A DNA stretch of 64,000 nucleotides from Mytilus galloprovincialis (lineage: Eukaryota; Mollusca; Bivalvia; Mytilida; Mytilidae), in assembly GCF_965363235.1 (NCBI RefSeq), contig NC_134841.1:30409440-30473439 (forward strand), read 5' to 3'. Position 1 is the first letter of the stretch; every line of letters starts with the position of its first letter. Below the pieces are notes generated by a model that was given only the letters and a program-made list of their open reading frames with translations, did not search any database and was not told the origin of the DNA. Made by a program: the position numbers and the translations under genes. Below, in pieces: positions 23,701 to 34,400 of this stretch.

Positions 23701-25707
23701 GATCATGGAATTTAAAAGATAGTTATCGAATTTTTTATCTCAGTCAGAACATACATTATAACATACAGATCAGTTGATTTTATTATCCATACCTGTGATT
23801 TCAGTTTCAGAAAACTGCTACAAGAAATGCAAAGACTTGGAGGAATTGAAGAGTGTCCTGCAGATAACAATCAAATCAAAATAAAATTTGTAAACACATC
23901 CCAGACAGAAGCTACACTATACCTTACAATGACACTGAGACAGGACGAGTATGGCCATGTTAAAATTAGTTATGCTGATGTAAGTAGCCTTTAGATGACC
24001 TGTACCATTTCTATAGTGTTTTTATCTCAACGATAAAAAAATGACTGAAGATACCAGGGGGAAACTCATAAGTCAAAGAGAAACTGACAGACTTAGTTCC
24101 TTGGCAAAAAGAAAGAAACATGTTCACTCAACACTATACAGAAAAATATAGACTGAGCAAAATTGACCGTATAAAACAGGGTGATCTCAGATGCTCTGGA
24201 AGGGTCAGCAATTCTGCCCAAATCGCTATTGAAAAAAATAAAGACTTTGCAACATTAACCACATAAAACAGGACAATTGACTTTTATAAAAAGGAGTTAT
24301 GTCCCTTTGAAATATCTAATTTATGAAAAATGCCTTCATTATCACTCTCACAGGTACAATTCTTGCCAGATTTTTTTAAAACTTATACTATAAGTTACTA
24401 TTCATAATATCTAGGACGAGTTCTATAATGGTGGACAATTGAACTCTTTTTAAATGAGTTATGTCCTTTGAAAATATGAAATAATTACAAAGCGAGGGAC
24501 ATTGTAACTCTTGTTCTTTTATTTTAAAAGGTGTGAGGTACAATTCTAAATATATGTTACAGGTGAATATAGAAATATTACATTGTACAGGTGCGAGGTA
24601 TAATTCTTTATATATGTTACAGGTAAATATAGAAACCTTACATTGTTCTGACCTGATAGAGGAAGCAGTAAGGAAAAATGATGTCAGATCACTCATCACA
24701 CAGCTCAGAGAAAGATGGAACATGTACTATCCTATCATGACAGAAATTGATCAAGTCTCAGAAAGGTCAGTTTCACGCTTGGCACTTGTTTTATCAAACT
24801 TTTGAAATTCTTTACATTCATGTCTATTTGAAATTATCTTTGTCATGTTTCTATTGTATTATTGATGTTGAAAATTTTACTTGTAGTCATGCTGTTGATT
24901 GGATACAAGATGAAGGCCTAGTGAGAGTGTTAGTTGGTAAAGGTGGCACTATAATGTTTACATTGAAGATGCCCCCTGGTTACCCATTTAAAGGGGAGAT
25001 AACTATAACCAATACCAGTGGATTACCAGCTAATGTATATGTAGAAGATTGCAAGGTATGTTATCTTTTAACTTAATTCAAACAGTCAGTAAATAAAACA
25101 TTGTTATTAAACCTTGGTGGTTTCATGGTGGTATGCTCATCTTGTCACATAAGGACAAGGGTTTAATTTACATCATGCTTAAACAGAACGTCAGAAGATT
25201 TAAAAAAACATATTTAATTCAATAATAGCTTTCACCAGTTTTTAATTCAGAGTCCATAATATATTGGGATAGTGTGACACCTCTCAATATTCTAATTAGT
25301 CAGACCAGTAGGGAATCGTAGTCATCTTGTCTTTCATATGCTAATGTGCATGATTATCAAAAGTTCAGCAGTAATGTTGAAAACCTTGCTGAAAGCTAAA
25401 AAAATTAGATTTACTTTCACAGGTTTTTAGATGAAGAAACTGCTACTGTTACTTATTGTATCAATTTGCATCAACAGATTTCTTTGAAACTGTTTACTTT
25501 GGAAAAAATGTAACTTGTAAGGTAGAAATATAAAAACAAAATTGGAAATAAGGATACTGTCAATAATAAGTTATGATATTAACTGACACTTGCCTAAATT
25601 AATAAATGTATATCAACAAATATATCTTTTCTTTTCAGCCACAATCAGATATACAGACATTACAAGAATGGGTGGATTTCCTTGAAAGCAAATTTGGAAA
25701 GCCTTAA
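11779..25707 (+). CDS. Coiled-coil protein with C-terminal RWD-like region, 5' part missing
   Basis: Exons read as 11779-11872, 13660-13774, 14508-14609, 19103-19167, 19793-19897, 22004-22077, 23361-23530, 23805-23979, 24623-24765, 24887-25055 and 25639-25707 (TAA), about 427 codons. Phases agree at all but one junction: the exon ending 22077 leaves two bases, while the exon at 23361 needs phase 0, so a microexon or different site is missing. The first ~250 residues are charged coiled coil ('YKETAQKCSEIKEKI', 'IEDLENKISEVEKK'). From about 'FRKLLQEMQRLGG' on, the predicted order helix-strands-helices, then strands around 'MPPGYPFKGEITI' and a last helix 'LQEWVDFLESKF', resembles tandem RWD folds. 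Coiled coil plus RWD is typical of kinetochore proteins (KNL1, SPC25, CENP-O/P), but I recognise no ortholog. The first exon begins mid-codon, so the start lies upstream, possibly outside the window. Confidence 0.7.
12588..12783. mobile_element. Long hairpin MITE
   Basis: Arms of about 85 bp pair across a small centre. The inner arms 'aaaactaatttttgactcttcacatt' and 'aatgtgaagagtcaaaaattagtttt' are perfect; the outer arms ('atgatgaatggcaataatttattttg' against 'caaaatagataatagccattcatt') are diverged. The centre holds the palindrome 'aatccgcttcgcggatt'. It lies in an intron of the coiled-coil gene. Confidence 0.85.
13150..13230 (+). repeat. Retroelement 3' tail with (TGAATC)n
   Basis: 'ggtgagactttaataaactattgaatctgaatctgaatct' ends in short tandem hexamers, as at the 3' ends of CR1-like LINEs and their SINEs. 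The upstream body is not recognisable. Confidence 0.5.
14717..15180 (+). mobile_element. Non-autonomous element with ~175-bp internal monomers (family A)
   Basis: Head 'atgccccacctacgatagtagaggggcatta' is partly palindromic, followed by a pyrimidine/CGTC-rich tract and two tandem monomers beginning 'aggttaaagtttttggtcaaggta'. The tail is 'gtggggcatccgtgtactatggacacagtcttgtt'. Further pieces are at 33330-33540 (inverted) and 62465-62605. Confidence 0.8.
15371..15760 (+). repeat. Two-copy tandem repeat with 'tacccaacgcaacgaagttgcggaggg' head
   Basis: A palindromic head (gcaacgaagttgc) is followed by two copies, about 172 bp apart, of a unit containing 'catcgcaact(t/c)ctctcaaaccacacaacagaatttca' and 'gtagataataag'. 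It resembles the other internally repeated non-autonomous families in this window. Confidence 0.75.
16890..17988. mobile_element. DNA transposon with perfect 16-bp TIRs inserted into another element
   Basis: CATACCTGCCAACTTT (16890-16905) pairs exactly with AAAGTTGGCAGGTATG (17973-17988). The flanks 'agttcg' and 'agtccg' look like a diverged 6-bp target duplication; the uninterrupted relative at 49 kb reads 'actagcccgatgcccc' at this place. It carries a relic transposase exon (17246-17461). Confidence 0.85.
17246..17461 (+). pseudogene. Relic transposase N-terminus with zinc-finger-like motif
   Basis: The plus-strand frame opens with a basic stretch 'PPKKKKRV' (NLS-like), then 'YLEKWENDVKYRGWL', then 'HAFCKVCNRDFKVDHGG' and 'DVSKH'. 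This CxxC...H...H layout matches BED-like fingers at the N-terminus of hAT-related transposases. A stop follows after about 70 codons and nothing of the catalytic domain remains. Its position inside a TIR element fits a deletion derivative. No in-frame ATG was found immediately upstream. Confidence 0.6.
18428..18470. repeat. Poly(C)/poly(A) low-complexity tract
   Basis: A run of C followed directly by a run of A and GAAAAA units. Exact length may be affected by sequencing or assembly. Confidence 0.8.
18490..19102. other. Intron of the coiled-coil gene, no feature seen
   Basis: AT-rich and without a recognised repeat up to the acceptor at 19102. Confidence 0.5.
20126..20295 (+). mobile_element. 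tRNA-derived SINE, copy 1
   Basis: The head contains an A-box-like 'tagtctagcggga' and a B-box 'gggtttgaatcccg', followed by 'aacaaaaaatttgcgaaagcaaatttacagatctaacattgttgggttgatgttta'. The acceptor stem does not pair as in a functional tRNA, so this is a SINE and not a tRNA gene. Confidence 0.8.
20296..20467 (-). mobile_element. tRNA-derived SINE, copy 2, head-on with copy 1
   Basis: Reverse-strand copy of the same family: 'gtaaatttgctttcgcaaatttt', then 'ttcttcccacgcggggatttaaacc' and 'tgctactgagatatcgtgacacca'. Together with copy 1 it forms a long inverted repeat. Confidence 0.8.
20640..20775 (-). mobile_element. tRNA-derived SINE, copy 3
   Basis: The best-preserved head: its B-box reads GGGTTCGAATCCC on the minus strand. 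The body matches copies 1 and 2. It ends at 'gtgacaccatg'. Confidence 0.8.
22340..23352 (+). mobile_element. Non-autonomous element with six ~170-bp monomers (family B)
   Basis: About six tandem copies of a unit with 'aagtataaagtatgaaatcataacggtt', 'gatatggagcggacac', 'gaccttgacctttgacctaggaagttgtacata' and 'catgacacaccctctggtg'. The array ends in a (GGAC/AGAC)n tract and the GC-rich palindromic tail 'gcgacccgccgtcggcggggcccta'. The next exon of the coiled-coil gene starts only about 10 bp after this tail, so the 3' splice site abuts the repeat. Confidence 0.85.
24050..24215 (+). repeat. Dispersed 'cataagtcaaagagaaactgacag' repeat, diverged
   Basis: Matches in diverged form the repeat at 45030-45195 ('aaactcataaatcgaaaataaactgacaa...'), in an intron of the coiled-coil gene. 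Confidence 0.6.
24533..24655 (+). repeat. Tandem duplication copying a 3' splice site and exon start
   Basis: The unit 'aggtgcgaggta(c/t)aattct(a/t)(a/t)atatatgttacaggt(g/a)aatatagaaa' occurs twice, 60 bp apart. Each copy has a 'ttacag' acceptor (exon starts 24563 and 24623). The frame is open from the first acceptor through the second, so either gives an in-frame protein differing by 20 residues. Confidence 0.9.
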
Positions 25708-25885
25708 AACTTTAGCTCATATAATTTGTAAATACTATTATTAATATATGTATAAAAGATAAAAGTTGGTGGTTTTTTTGTCTTCTCAGAAGAGGAGGCT
25801 TTAGCTTACCTGGGTATATGCCAGATGTGCTATTACCATCACTTTTGGTCTGTCTTCAGTCTCAGTTAATTTTTTACATTTGAAA

Positions 25886-25891
25886 AATAAA
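25886..25891 (+). promoter_or_regulatory. Candidate poly(A) signal of the coiled-coil gene
   Basis: AATAAA 179 nt downstream of the TAA at 25705-25707, the first canonical hexamer after the stop. Confidence 0.55.
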
Positions 25892-26009
25892 TTATACCTA
25901 AAATAAACTATTGCTTCTAGTATCTGAGAAATTCACTTGTCGATGAAAACATATTAACCCATAAACCATGAAAATGAGTTCAATTTGCCAAACAGACTTT
26001 TACACATAA

Positions 26010-26400
26010 TAATCATTCCATTCACATGATAAAGTTGACCTACTGCTTGTAGAATACAGACTACCATGAAAACTTGATCACTTATCCATAAGTTCAGGTC
26101 AAGGTCAAATGAACCTTGCCTGACAGACTTTAACACCTTACAATTAATCATCCATTCACCAGATATAGTTGAGTGACCTACTGCTTGTAGTATCTAGGAT
26201 ACAGTCTACCATGAAAACTTGATCACTTATCCATAAGTTCAGGTCAAGGTCAAATGAACCTTGCCTGACAGACTTTAACACCTAACAATTAATCATCCAT
26301 ACACCAGATATAGTTGAGTGACCTACTGCTTGTAGTATCTAGGATACAGTTTACCATGAAAACTTGATCATTGATCCATGAGTTCAGGTCAAGGTCAGAA
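26010..26400 (+). repeat. Tandem repeat, about 2.7 copies of a ~137-bp unit
   Basis: Unit with 'ctaccatgaaaacttgatcacttatccataagttcaggtcaaggtcaaatgaaccttgcctgacagacttt' and 'gacctactgcttgtag'. The second and third copies are nearly identical. Confidence 0.85.
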
Positions 26401-27744
26401 TAAGCCTGATGACAAACATTGTATAGATGCTGTAAAAAGTTATCCTATTACTCATAATAAGTGAGGAAATCACACAAGACAAAAAAGATTTTTTAAGCAG
26501 ATACTGAACCATGAAAATGAGGTCAGGAAAATGATTATATGACAGTAATCTACAGTTATGAGTTATTCTATTCTACACTGTTAAAAAGAGTGACATTGTT
26601 GAAGATGCACATAAATACAGGTGAGTTGATAAAACTTATATGTCATTTGATCTCAGGATAAGAGTTGTTTTTTGGCAATCATACCACATCTTCTAATTTT
26701 TATATCACCACTTTTACCGATGATTTCAAAAACTTTTATGGAGGTAATGTGACATCTTCATCTTCATGTTCCAGTGGTAAGTTTAAGTATCAGAAGTTGG
26801 TTTCACAAAAAAAAACCTTAAGATTAAGATTCATCATAAGTTATGAACAATTCAGTATACATGTACTTGCGATAAATCTTAGTCATAAGTTTTTTTGTGA
26901 AGCTGACTCCAGTATGTGATCTGTATACACACTTAACATGATAGATCAACAATTTTTTTTTATAAGTTGATTAAGTCAGTGGAGATATTAAACTAGATGT
27001 TCTTAAAAAGCCTAGTATGTTGATCATCGCTAGGGACACACCCCAACGGTGTAGACTACAACATAATTCATAAATATAATCTCTTTTTTTGTTGATTTTA
27101 TATTGAGGACAATTTATGTTGTGAAAGCAGGAACTTTGGATCAGTAAATTTCAGACAAAGTTTCTGATGTCTATTTTTTGTTAGACTAAACTTAAATGTC
27201 GTTGACGTCGATATTGGAATGAGGGTTCACTTTGTCTTGCTTCCACTACATAAATGTTACAGGCTTGACAAAAATCGAAATGACTAGACTCATTAGATTA
27301 ACCAAATGCACAAAAAACAAGTAACATAAAGCTCAAAGACACGAAATACTGATTTAAGAGTATTCACACTGACTGAAAGCTAATTCAAACAATAACAACT
27401 AATAAATTAATAATGTTCATTCTCTGTTTGAAGGTAGAGGGTTGTTCCACAGTATATTTATACACAAGTCAACATGATTTTTTAAGTAATAGGTAGCAAG
27501 AAGGATTAGCCTGTGTAATATATGTTACATTGTCACAACATCAATTTCCTGAATGAGTTCAGGGTGAAGTAATTTTTCAGTTAATCATGCATGATAGGTT
27601 AATAATCATCTTTAACATATGGGTTTGTTGTATGGAGCATAAAATTCTTTCTTATAAGAACTTTACCTCAATTTCACAATCCAGTGGTCAGGTTAAGTTT
27701 TTCATTCTGAGGTCAGTATCATTAACATTTCAAAGGGCCAAAAC

Positions 27745-27965
27745 ATATATTGTCAAACTGGTCAAAGATAATATTGATGTAAAAAGTCAAATCACAAAAA
27801 TACTGAACTCCAAAGAAAATCAAAATGGAAAAGTCCCTAATCAAATGGCAAAATCAAAAGCTCAAACACATCAAACGAATGTACAACTGTCATATTCCTG
27901 ACTTGATACAGACTTTTTCTATTTTTTTAAGTAGAAAATGGTGGATTAATCCTGGTTTAATAGCT
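27745..27965 (+). repeat. Dispersed mussel-type repeat
   Basis: Contains 'ggaaaagtccctaatcaaatggcaaaatcaaaagctcaaacacatcaaacgaatg', 'ctgtcatattcctgacttg' and 'gtagaaaatggtggattaa', phrases I recognise as very common in Mytilus sequences. The 104-codon frame over it is not a gene. Confidence 0.7.
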
Positions 27966-28297
27966 GGTAAACCAATACTACTTACAGACCAATGAGTATC
28001 AAACTAATCCTCAATAGGTTGATGTTCTTCGACATAAAAATAATCAACTTAAATGAGAAATCTTTACCATTACCATAAATTGTATCAAAATCTGAGGAGA
28101 ACTGTTAATAATCATGTCATATGTTGCAGACCATACTTTTATCTATAATGTTGTTGTTTTTTTACCAATTGTTACTTGGATGGAGAGTTGTCTCATTGGC
28201 ACTCATACCACATCTTATACCAATAAACATTAATTTATATAACTCTGCTTCAAGAAAAAGTGGCAATAATGACACACAAATGAAGTGTTTTTTTTTC

Positions 28298-28303
28298 TTT
28301 ATT
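28298..28303 (-). promoter_or_regulatory. Candidate poly(A) signal of CCDC112
   Basis: AATAAA on the minus strand, 187 nt downstream of the CCDC112 stop codon. Confidence 0.6.
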
Positions 28304-28489
28304 TGACTGGTAATGTATTATGGCTGATTATCACAATCTATGTGTTGTACACGTCCAGCACCTGCATCAGGGGTTGGCTCGTATATCTTGCCTACAACAC
28401 CACTGACTAGAAAATGAAAGCCCATATTTCTGTGTGCTACAGAACAGGTCCTGATAAGTAACTTCATCCAGAAACCATATGTTTGAGGC

Positions 28490-31400
28490 TCATGGTCCTT
28501 GTCGCCAAGACGGTACAGCTCTATAAAGATAAAAATATAAATATTTCTATAAATTGTATTCATATGCAAAAGTTTCAGTTAATAGACCATAATTACAAGG
28601 TATGGCTGAATGATACCAACAGATATCAGGTGTTGTAATGCTAAAACAACTGCATACCAAATATCATTGACTTGTGGTTTGTGGTTCCTTTTAAACAAAC
28701 ATAATAAAAAACTTTATCAGTTTGTGATCCTGTCATTGATGGAAACTTGGCTTCCACAACTTTTATACTGGCTAGACACAAAATAACTCAAAGGGTATAA
28801 AAAAAAATCAGAGATTTCAAACATTATCTTTTTGTATAAAACATTTTAAACACCAAATATAAAGCCTGTGCCTCCAATCCCCCTTTTTTAATGAATAAAA
28901 CCCCATATTTCATGGGAAAGTAAAATCTAAAATTTATAAAATTTTAAAGGAGCTTACATAAATAGATATAAACAATTTGATTAAGTTTCATGCAAATTAG
29001 TAAATGCATTATTGAGTAATTGTCAGACAATGTTGATGACGGACAGACAATATCTGCTTGTGAATGTTTATTTTAGGTTAAAGCCATTTTTGGCCTCTAC
29101 CATCCATGAAAAGTCTTACATTTTTGAGAACCACATATAGTGTAGTAAACTTGGTATTGTTTAATGATTTTATAGATACCTGTGTGGTATGTGTAGTAAA
29201 GGTCCAGTCCCAGATGATCCCTTATCTTTGGTCCGTGAAGTCCATCCAGCTGTTGGCTGTAACAGTCTGTTAGGATCTCTACTAACTTCTATTTCAACCT
29301 GTAAAATAAAACCTTTTATCAAAACTTAGTATATCTAAAGGAAATACTTTATAGCCGTCTGACTACCTATAAAACTGATTTGCTAATGTTTTTTTAGTGT
29401 AAGTACTAAATCATATCAATTATAAATTGATGATTTCTTGTAGACTGTTTTTCATTTTAAACCAAAAATATTCTGTAAAAACAAGTTCAACTTTGCTGCC
29501 CACTGACATGAAGTTTCACAAATCGAAACAAAAATCTAAATCCAAGGTTAGATTTAGCATATCAAAGAATCCCAAATATTCAATTTTAGTTGAAATCAAA
29601 CAAAATTTAATTATGGACCCCGATTTGGACCAACTTGAAAACTGGGCCCATAATAAAAAATCTAAGTACATGTTAAGATTCAGCATATCAATCACCCCAA
29701 GAATTCAATTTTTGTCAAAATCAAAATAAGTTTAATTTTTGAACTTTTGGACCTTAATGTAGACCAATTTGAAAACTGAATCAAAATTTAAAAAACTGAA
29801 TACACCATAGGATGTGGCATATCAAAGAACCACAATAATTCAATTTTTGATGAACTCAAACAAAGTCTAATTTTGGACCCCTTTGGACCTCAATGTGGAG
29901 CAATTCAAAAAGGGGACTTAAAATCCAAAAACTTAGTACACGGTTATATTCAGCATATTAAAAAACCCCAAGAATTCAAGAATAAAACCCCATTGAAATT
30001 GGTCAAGAAATAAGCAATTTATATGAAGTATTAGACCAGTTTTTGGCCTCTAATTCCTAAACAGTTAGGGCCATAACCCTGAAAATCAATCCCAACCTTC
30101 CTTTTTTGGTATGGGACCTTGTGGTACAATTTCAGAAAGATCCATGCACTTGCGCACAAGTTATTATCTGGAAACTAGAAAAATGCTTATTTGGACCCCT
30201 TTCTAGGCCCTTAATTCCTGAACTGTTGGGACTATAATCCCCAAAATCAATCCCAACCTTCCTTTTGTGGTTTCAAACCTTGTTTTTAAATTTCATAGAG
30301 ATCCATTCACTTAAACTGAAGTTACTGTCCATAAACTAAGTGTCTTCCGACGATGACAACGACATGATACCAATAAACGACCACAAATTTTTTTTGTGGT
30401 CGTATAAAATGGTTTATACCGCACTCGTTCTATTTGAGCAGTCAAAATGTGTTGACCGTATATTTCTATGTCATATACAGTCACTGACCTGATATCACTT
30501 TTCCTCATGAATATTTAAATAGAAATTGTCGAAATTATGTTTAATTATTCATACGACCTCTTCAACCTGTCCTTGTTTTCAATGTAAACAATGATGCGTT
30601 TAACGACTCAAACTTGTTTCTTTTGCAATTTTCGGGAAAACATATTTCACTTTTTAATATTTTTTTATTTGCAACCTATAAATCATTATGTTTTATGTTT
30701 ATTGTTGATATTTTAGTCTGCAACGAATTCGTTCACCATTGATTGCGGTAATGATGTACATTTCATCGTGTTTTATATTTCTCCGTCTGTGTGATATGAG
30801 GCCTTTTTAAAGGAGGATTTTTCCCAATATTTAAATTAAAAAAAATAACATTAACACAATAAACAACAATTGAAAATGTTTTTTTTAGATTGCAGTATAA
30901 AGACAATAATAGTGCATTGACTTGACATATCAACGATATAAGGATCGGCCCGAAACGGGGAAAATGCTCGGCACAGCCTTGCATTTCCCTGTTTCTAAGC
31001 CTCATCCTTATATCGTTGATATGTCAAGTCTCTTGCACTATTATTGTCTATAGAAAAGTATCATGGGATGGGCAAGGGTGAATAAGTATGTCCTCCCCAT
31101 CTTAGCAGGGGAATTATTAAGTTGTCTGCATTACTTCCATTCCAAACATCAAAAGCTTTCGCACTTCATACAAAATGAACTATGGTCAATTCTTTTACAC
31201 ACCTGTCCTTTGAGCTTTTCTAATCGCTTTTCTTTTTCTTTCTGTTCCTCTTCTTTGGCTTTTTGATTGGCTAGTCTCTGCAGAACAGTCTTCTTATCCT
31301 TTAAAACATAGTTAACCATCTATACATTACTAAAATCAATAGCATTGTCAAGTTGAACTCATAAATTTAATAATCAGTAAATACATTCGGTTCACTTGCC

Positions 31401-34400
31401 AACCTCAACCTTCCCTCCCTTGAGGGGCCTGATGGGTTATTTTTACTCTTCGTGATCGGCACATTTTCGCAATTGTGATCTGTTTTTTCTACAGATTTTT
31501 TTTTTTACATTTTCGTGATCTGTGATCATGGAATTTTATTTTCTGTGAATCGTGATTGACAAAAAAATCAATTTGCGAATTGTGATGAGACTGTGCCTGC
31601 AATTATGACAGCTCATGGCATTGATTTTTAAGCAACTAGCTGATTGAAAAACAGTATTGCAAAAAATGTTTCAAAAAATATTCATTCAATTTGGTTAGTA
31701 TTAAAATGAACAGATTAATGAAAAGGTCAAACACTAAAATACAGGATAAACCAAATGGATTATTGATTCATATATGGAATGAGATTTGACCTTTGGTGAT
31801 CTGATTATATGTTCATAAATACCAGAAACCTACCCTTTCCCTAAATTTAACAAGTTCCCTGGCTGCTATCTCTTTTTGTTGATCCTTCTGAGCCCTTTCC
31901 CACACTTCGTCCTCTAATTTACGTAGACTTTCTTCTTCTTTCTTCTGTGTTTTAAATTCTTCTACCCTTTCTCTTGCCTCAATCTGCAAAGATAACAACA
32001 ATTCACTTAATCTTTTCACCTGGAAAATTTCCTGTAAACTATTTCCAAGCTTAAAATAGTAATAGTTATATCTATAGAATATTCACATGGAATACTTTTT
32101 TCATCACCATATTATCATTTTTGTAAGGTTTAACTACTGTCAGCTTCATAAACAGCAACACTAAGATCAACTTAGTTATATAATTTAAGTTTTTCTTTTC
32201 TACTAATTGCATATACAAATAAAGTCCTTCCAGTTTGAAAGATGTGAGGATGCTATTGGTTCCTAATAACAAAAAAATTGCCAAAGCTGATTGTTGGACT
32301 GACAGTATATCTGTTTTTGTCTTCAAATGAATACCAATGGACAAATCAGAGTATCTTATTTCAACATAACCTAACTAACTAAAATAATCTTATAGACTTC
32401 AAATTTCTATGCAGAAAATGAATAGTAATGTCTTATCACTAATCATCACCACTAAAAAGTTCAAGCTCTTGTCATAACAAAAACATGGTCAAAAGTTATT
32501 TCTATTTGTATTTTTCAAAAAAATAACGGTAACAATATTTATTTGAGACATCTGACAAATATCGATAAGGATATTTTGATGAATCTCAGTAAAATTTTAA
32601 CCAATTTGACGCTAACGGTAGCCAAAAATACCGTTTGAAGCCTTACTGTAAAGGGCATTACCACCCTCATATGTGACAGAGCTTATTGCTACCTGTCTTT
32701 TTCTTTCTTCCTCTTTTTTCCTGGCTTTCTCTAGTTCTTCTCTTAACTTCCTCTCTTCAGCTTGTGCCCTTTCAAGTTCTTTTTGGACCTTGAATTTAAA
32801 GATAAATCTAATACAATATTTATCCACTGATTTATGAAATATGATTTTTTTATAAAGATATTATATTTTAAATGTGTATAACTTAGGCCACAACTATTTT
32901 ATTGTTTGGTTTACAAATATTGATGTAAGATAAGGGTCAGATTTCTGTGTCATTTAGATCTCTTGTGGAGAGCTGTCTCATCGGTGATAAACCACATCTT
33001 CTTTTTTATATTCAAGCAGTAAAGATGTGAAAAAACATGCTGCACATCAATAAGAGTTTACAACCTGCAAAATATTTCTTGGCACATAAATAGATTTTTT
33101 AGCAACAGAATCCTTTCTCCGTAAAATATTGAATAAATTTTATACTTACCCTGTATGAATTTAACTGTTTATAACGTTCCCTTTTTTCAGCCTGAATTAT
33201 TTCCTCTTTCTTTTTCTTCTTTTCCTCTTTCTTTGCTTCCTCGTCTTCCAGTTGTTGATCAACTTTAGATATAACATCATCCTTATCTTCCTGTCAATAG
33301 AATTTTATATCATTACAAAAAAGAATGTGTCCATAGTACAAAGATGCCCTACTCACACTATCATTTTCAGTGGACCATGAAATTGGGGTCAAAACACTAA
33401 TTTGTCATTAAAATAAGAAAGATCATATCATAGAGAACATGTGTAGTAAGTTTCAAGTTTATAGGACTTCCTAATAAACTACCTTGACCAAAATTTAAAA
33501 CTGAGGCAGAACAGACAGACGGTTGGACGGACAAACAGATGGAGGCACAGACCGAAATACATAATTGCTGAAAATTTTCAATCCCTGAAATAAACATCAC
33601 GATAGTACCCAGCAACACATTTTTAATAACAGATTTATGTATTAATACATCTTTTAGAGAGCGAAAATTGCTGAAGTCTGGGGGAAAACAACTACAATGT
33701 AATAACCTCCTTCTTTTTCCTCCATTTCTTTATACTTTCTTTCTTCTTTTCATTTAATGAGAGATAAGATTGATACCAGTCCTCGTGGTCCCTAATTTCT
33801 TCTTCAGTTCTGGTTGGAATGGCTACCAAGGAATGCTGAATGAATATTTCTTTACCCTGGAAAGATACATTTTCTGAAGTCATGAAACAATAACAACAAA
33901 CTCTACAGGAATCAAATCGGATCTTACTCCTGTTGACAATAAGAGGCATTGCAAGATGGATATTGAATCTAATTAATACTTATATAACCTACATTAAATA
34001 GGTTGAATCCCTAAGTAACATAGACAATAAAATGAAAATTATACAAAAAAAAACATGTATTTAGGAAGGAACAATCTACACATGTGCTACAAATGTTAAT
34101 GAATCAGAATTGATGTTAAATCACTTATACAAATTTCAAAAAGACAAATACATGTCAAAATTTACCAATGATACATAGATTCCATTACTGGTCTGCAACA
34201 AATGTGTTACAATATTTCTCCTCTTGAGACAGTTAAATTTTGATATTTAAAGTGTGAGGCTTGCTGAGCTTTTTAAATAATAAAAAAATTAACTGTTAAA
34301 AGTAAAGAAATAATGTAATACACAAGTTAAAGTGGTGGAATCTGTTTCTCTAATGATTTTTATCTTTCCTTTTCAAACCTTTGCAGAAATTTGTGTTCTT

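Larger units (their letters stand above)
25708..28289. other. Convergent intergenic region
   Basis: Lies between the stop of the plus-strand coiled-coil gene and the 3' end of minus-strand CCDC112. It holds the plus-strand poly(A) signal (25886-25891), a tandem repeat (26030-26400), and mussel-type dispersed repeats (about 27160-27420 and 27745-27965). No gene was recognised; the open frames at 26665 and 27587 are repeat-derived or chance. Confidence 0.6.

Noticed and set aside
27587..27901. 104-codon frame
   Set aside because: Covers a dispersed mussel-type repeat.
29427..29729. 100-codon frame, and the similar ones at 60683-60943 and 60988-61233
   Set aside because: They are readings of the internal monomers of the family C element in opposite orientations.
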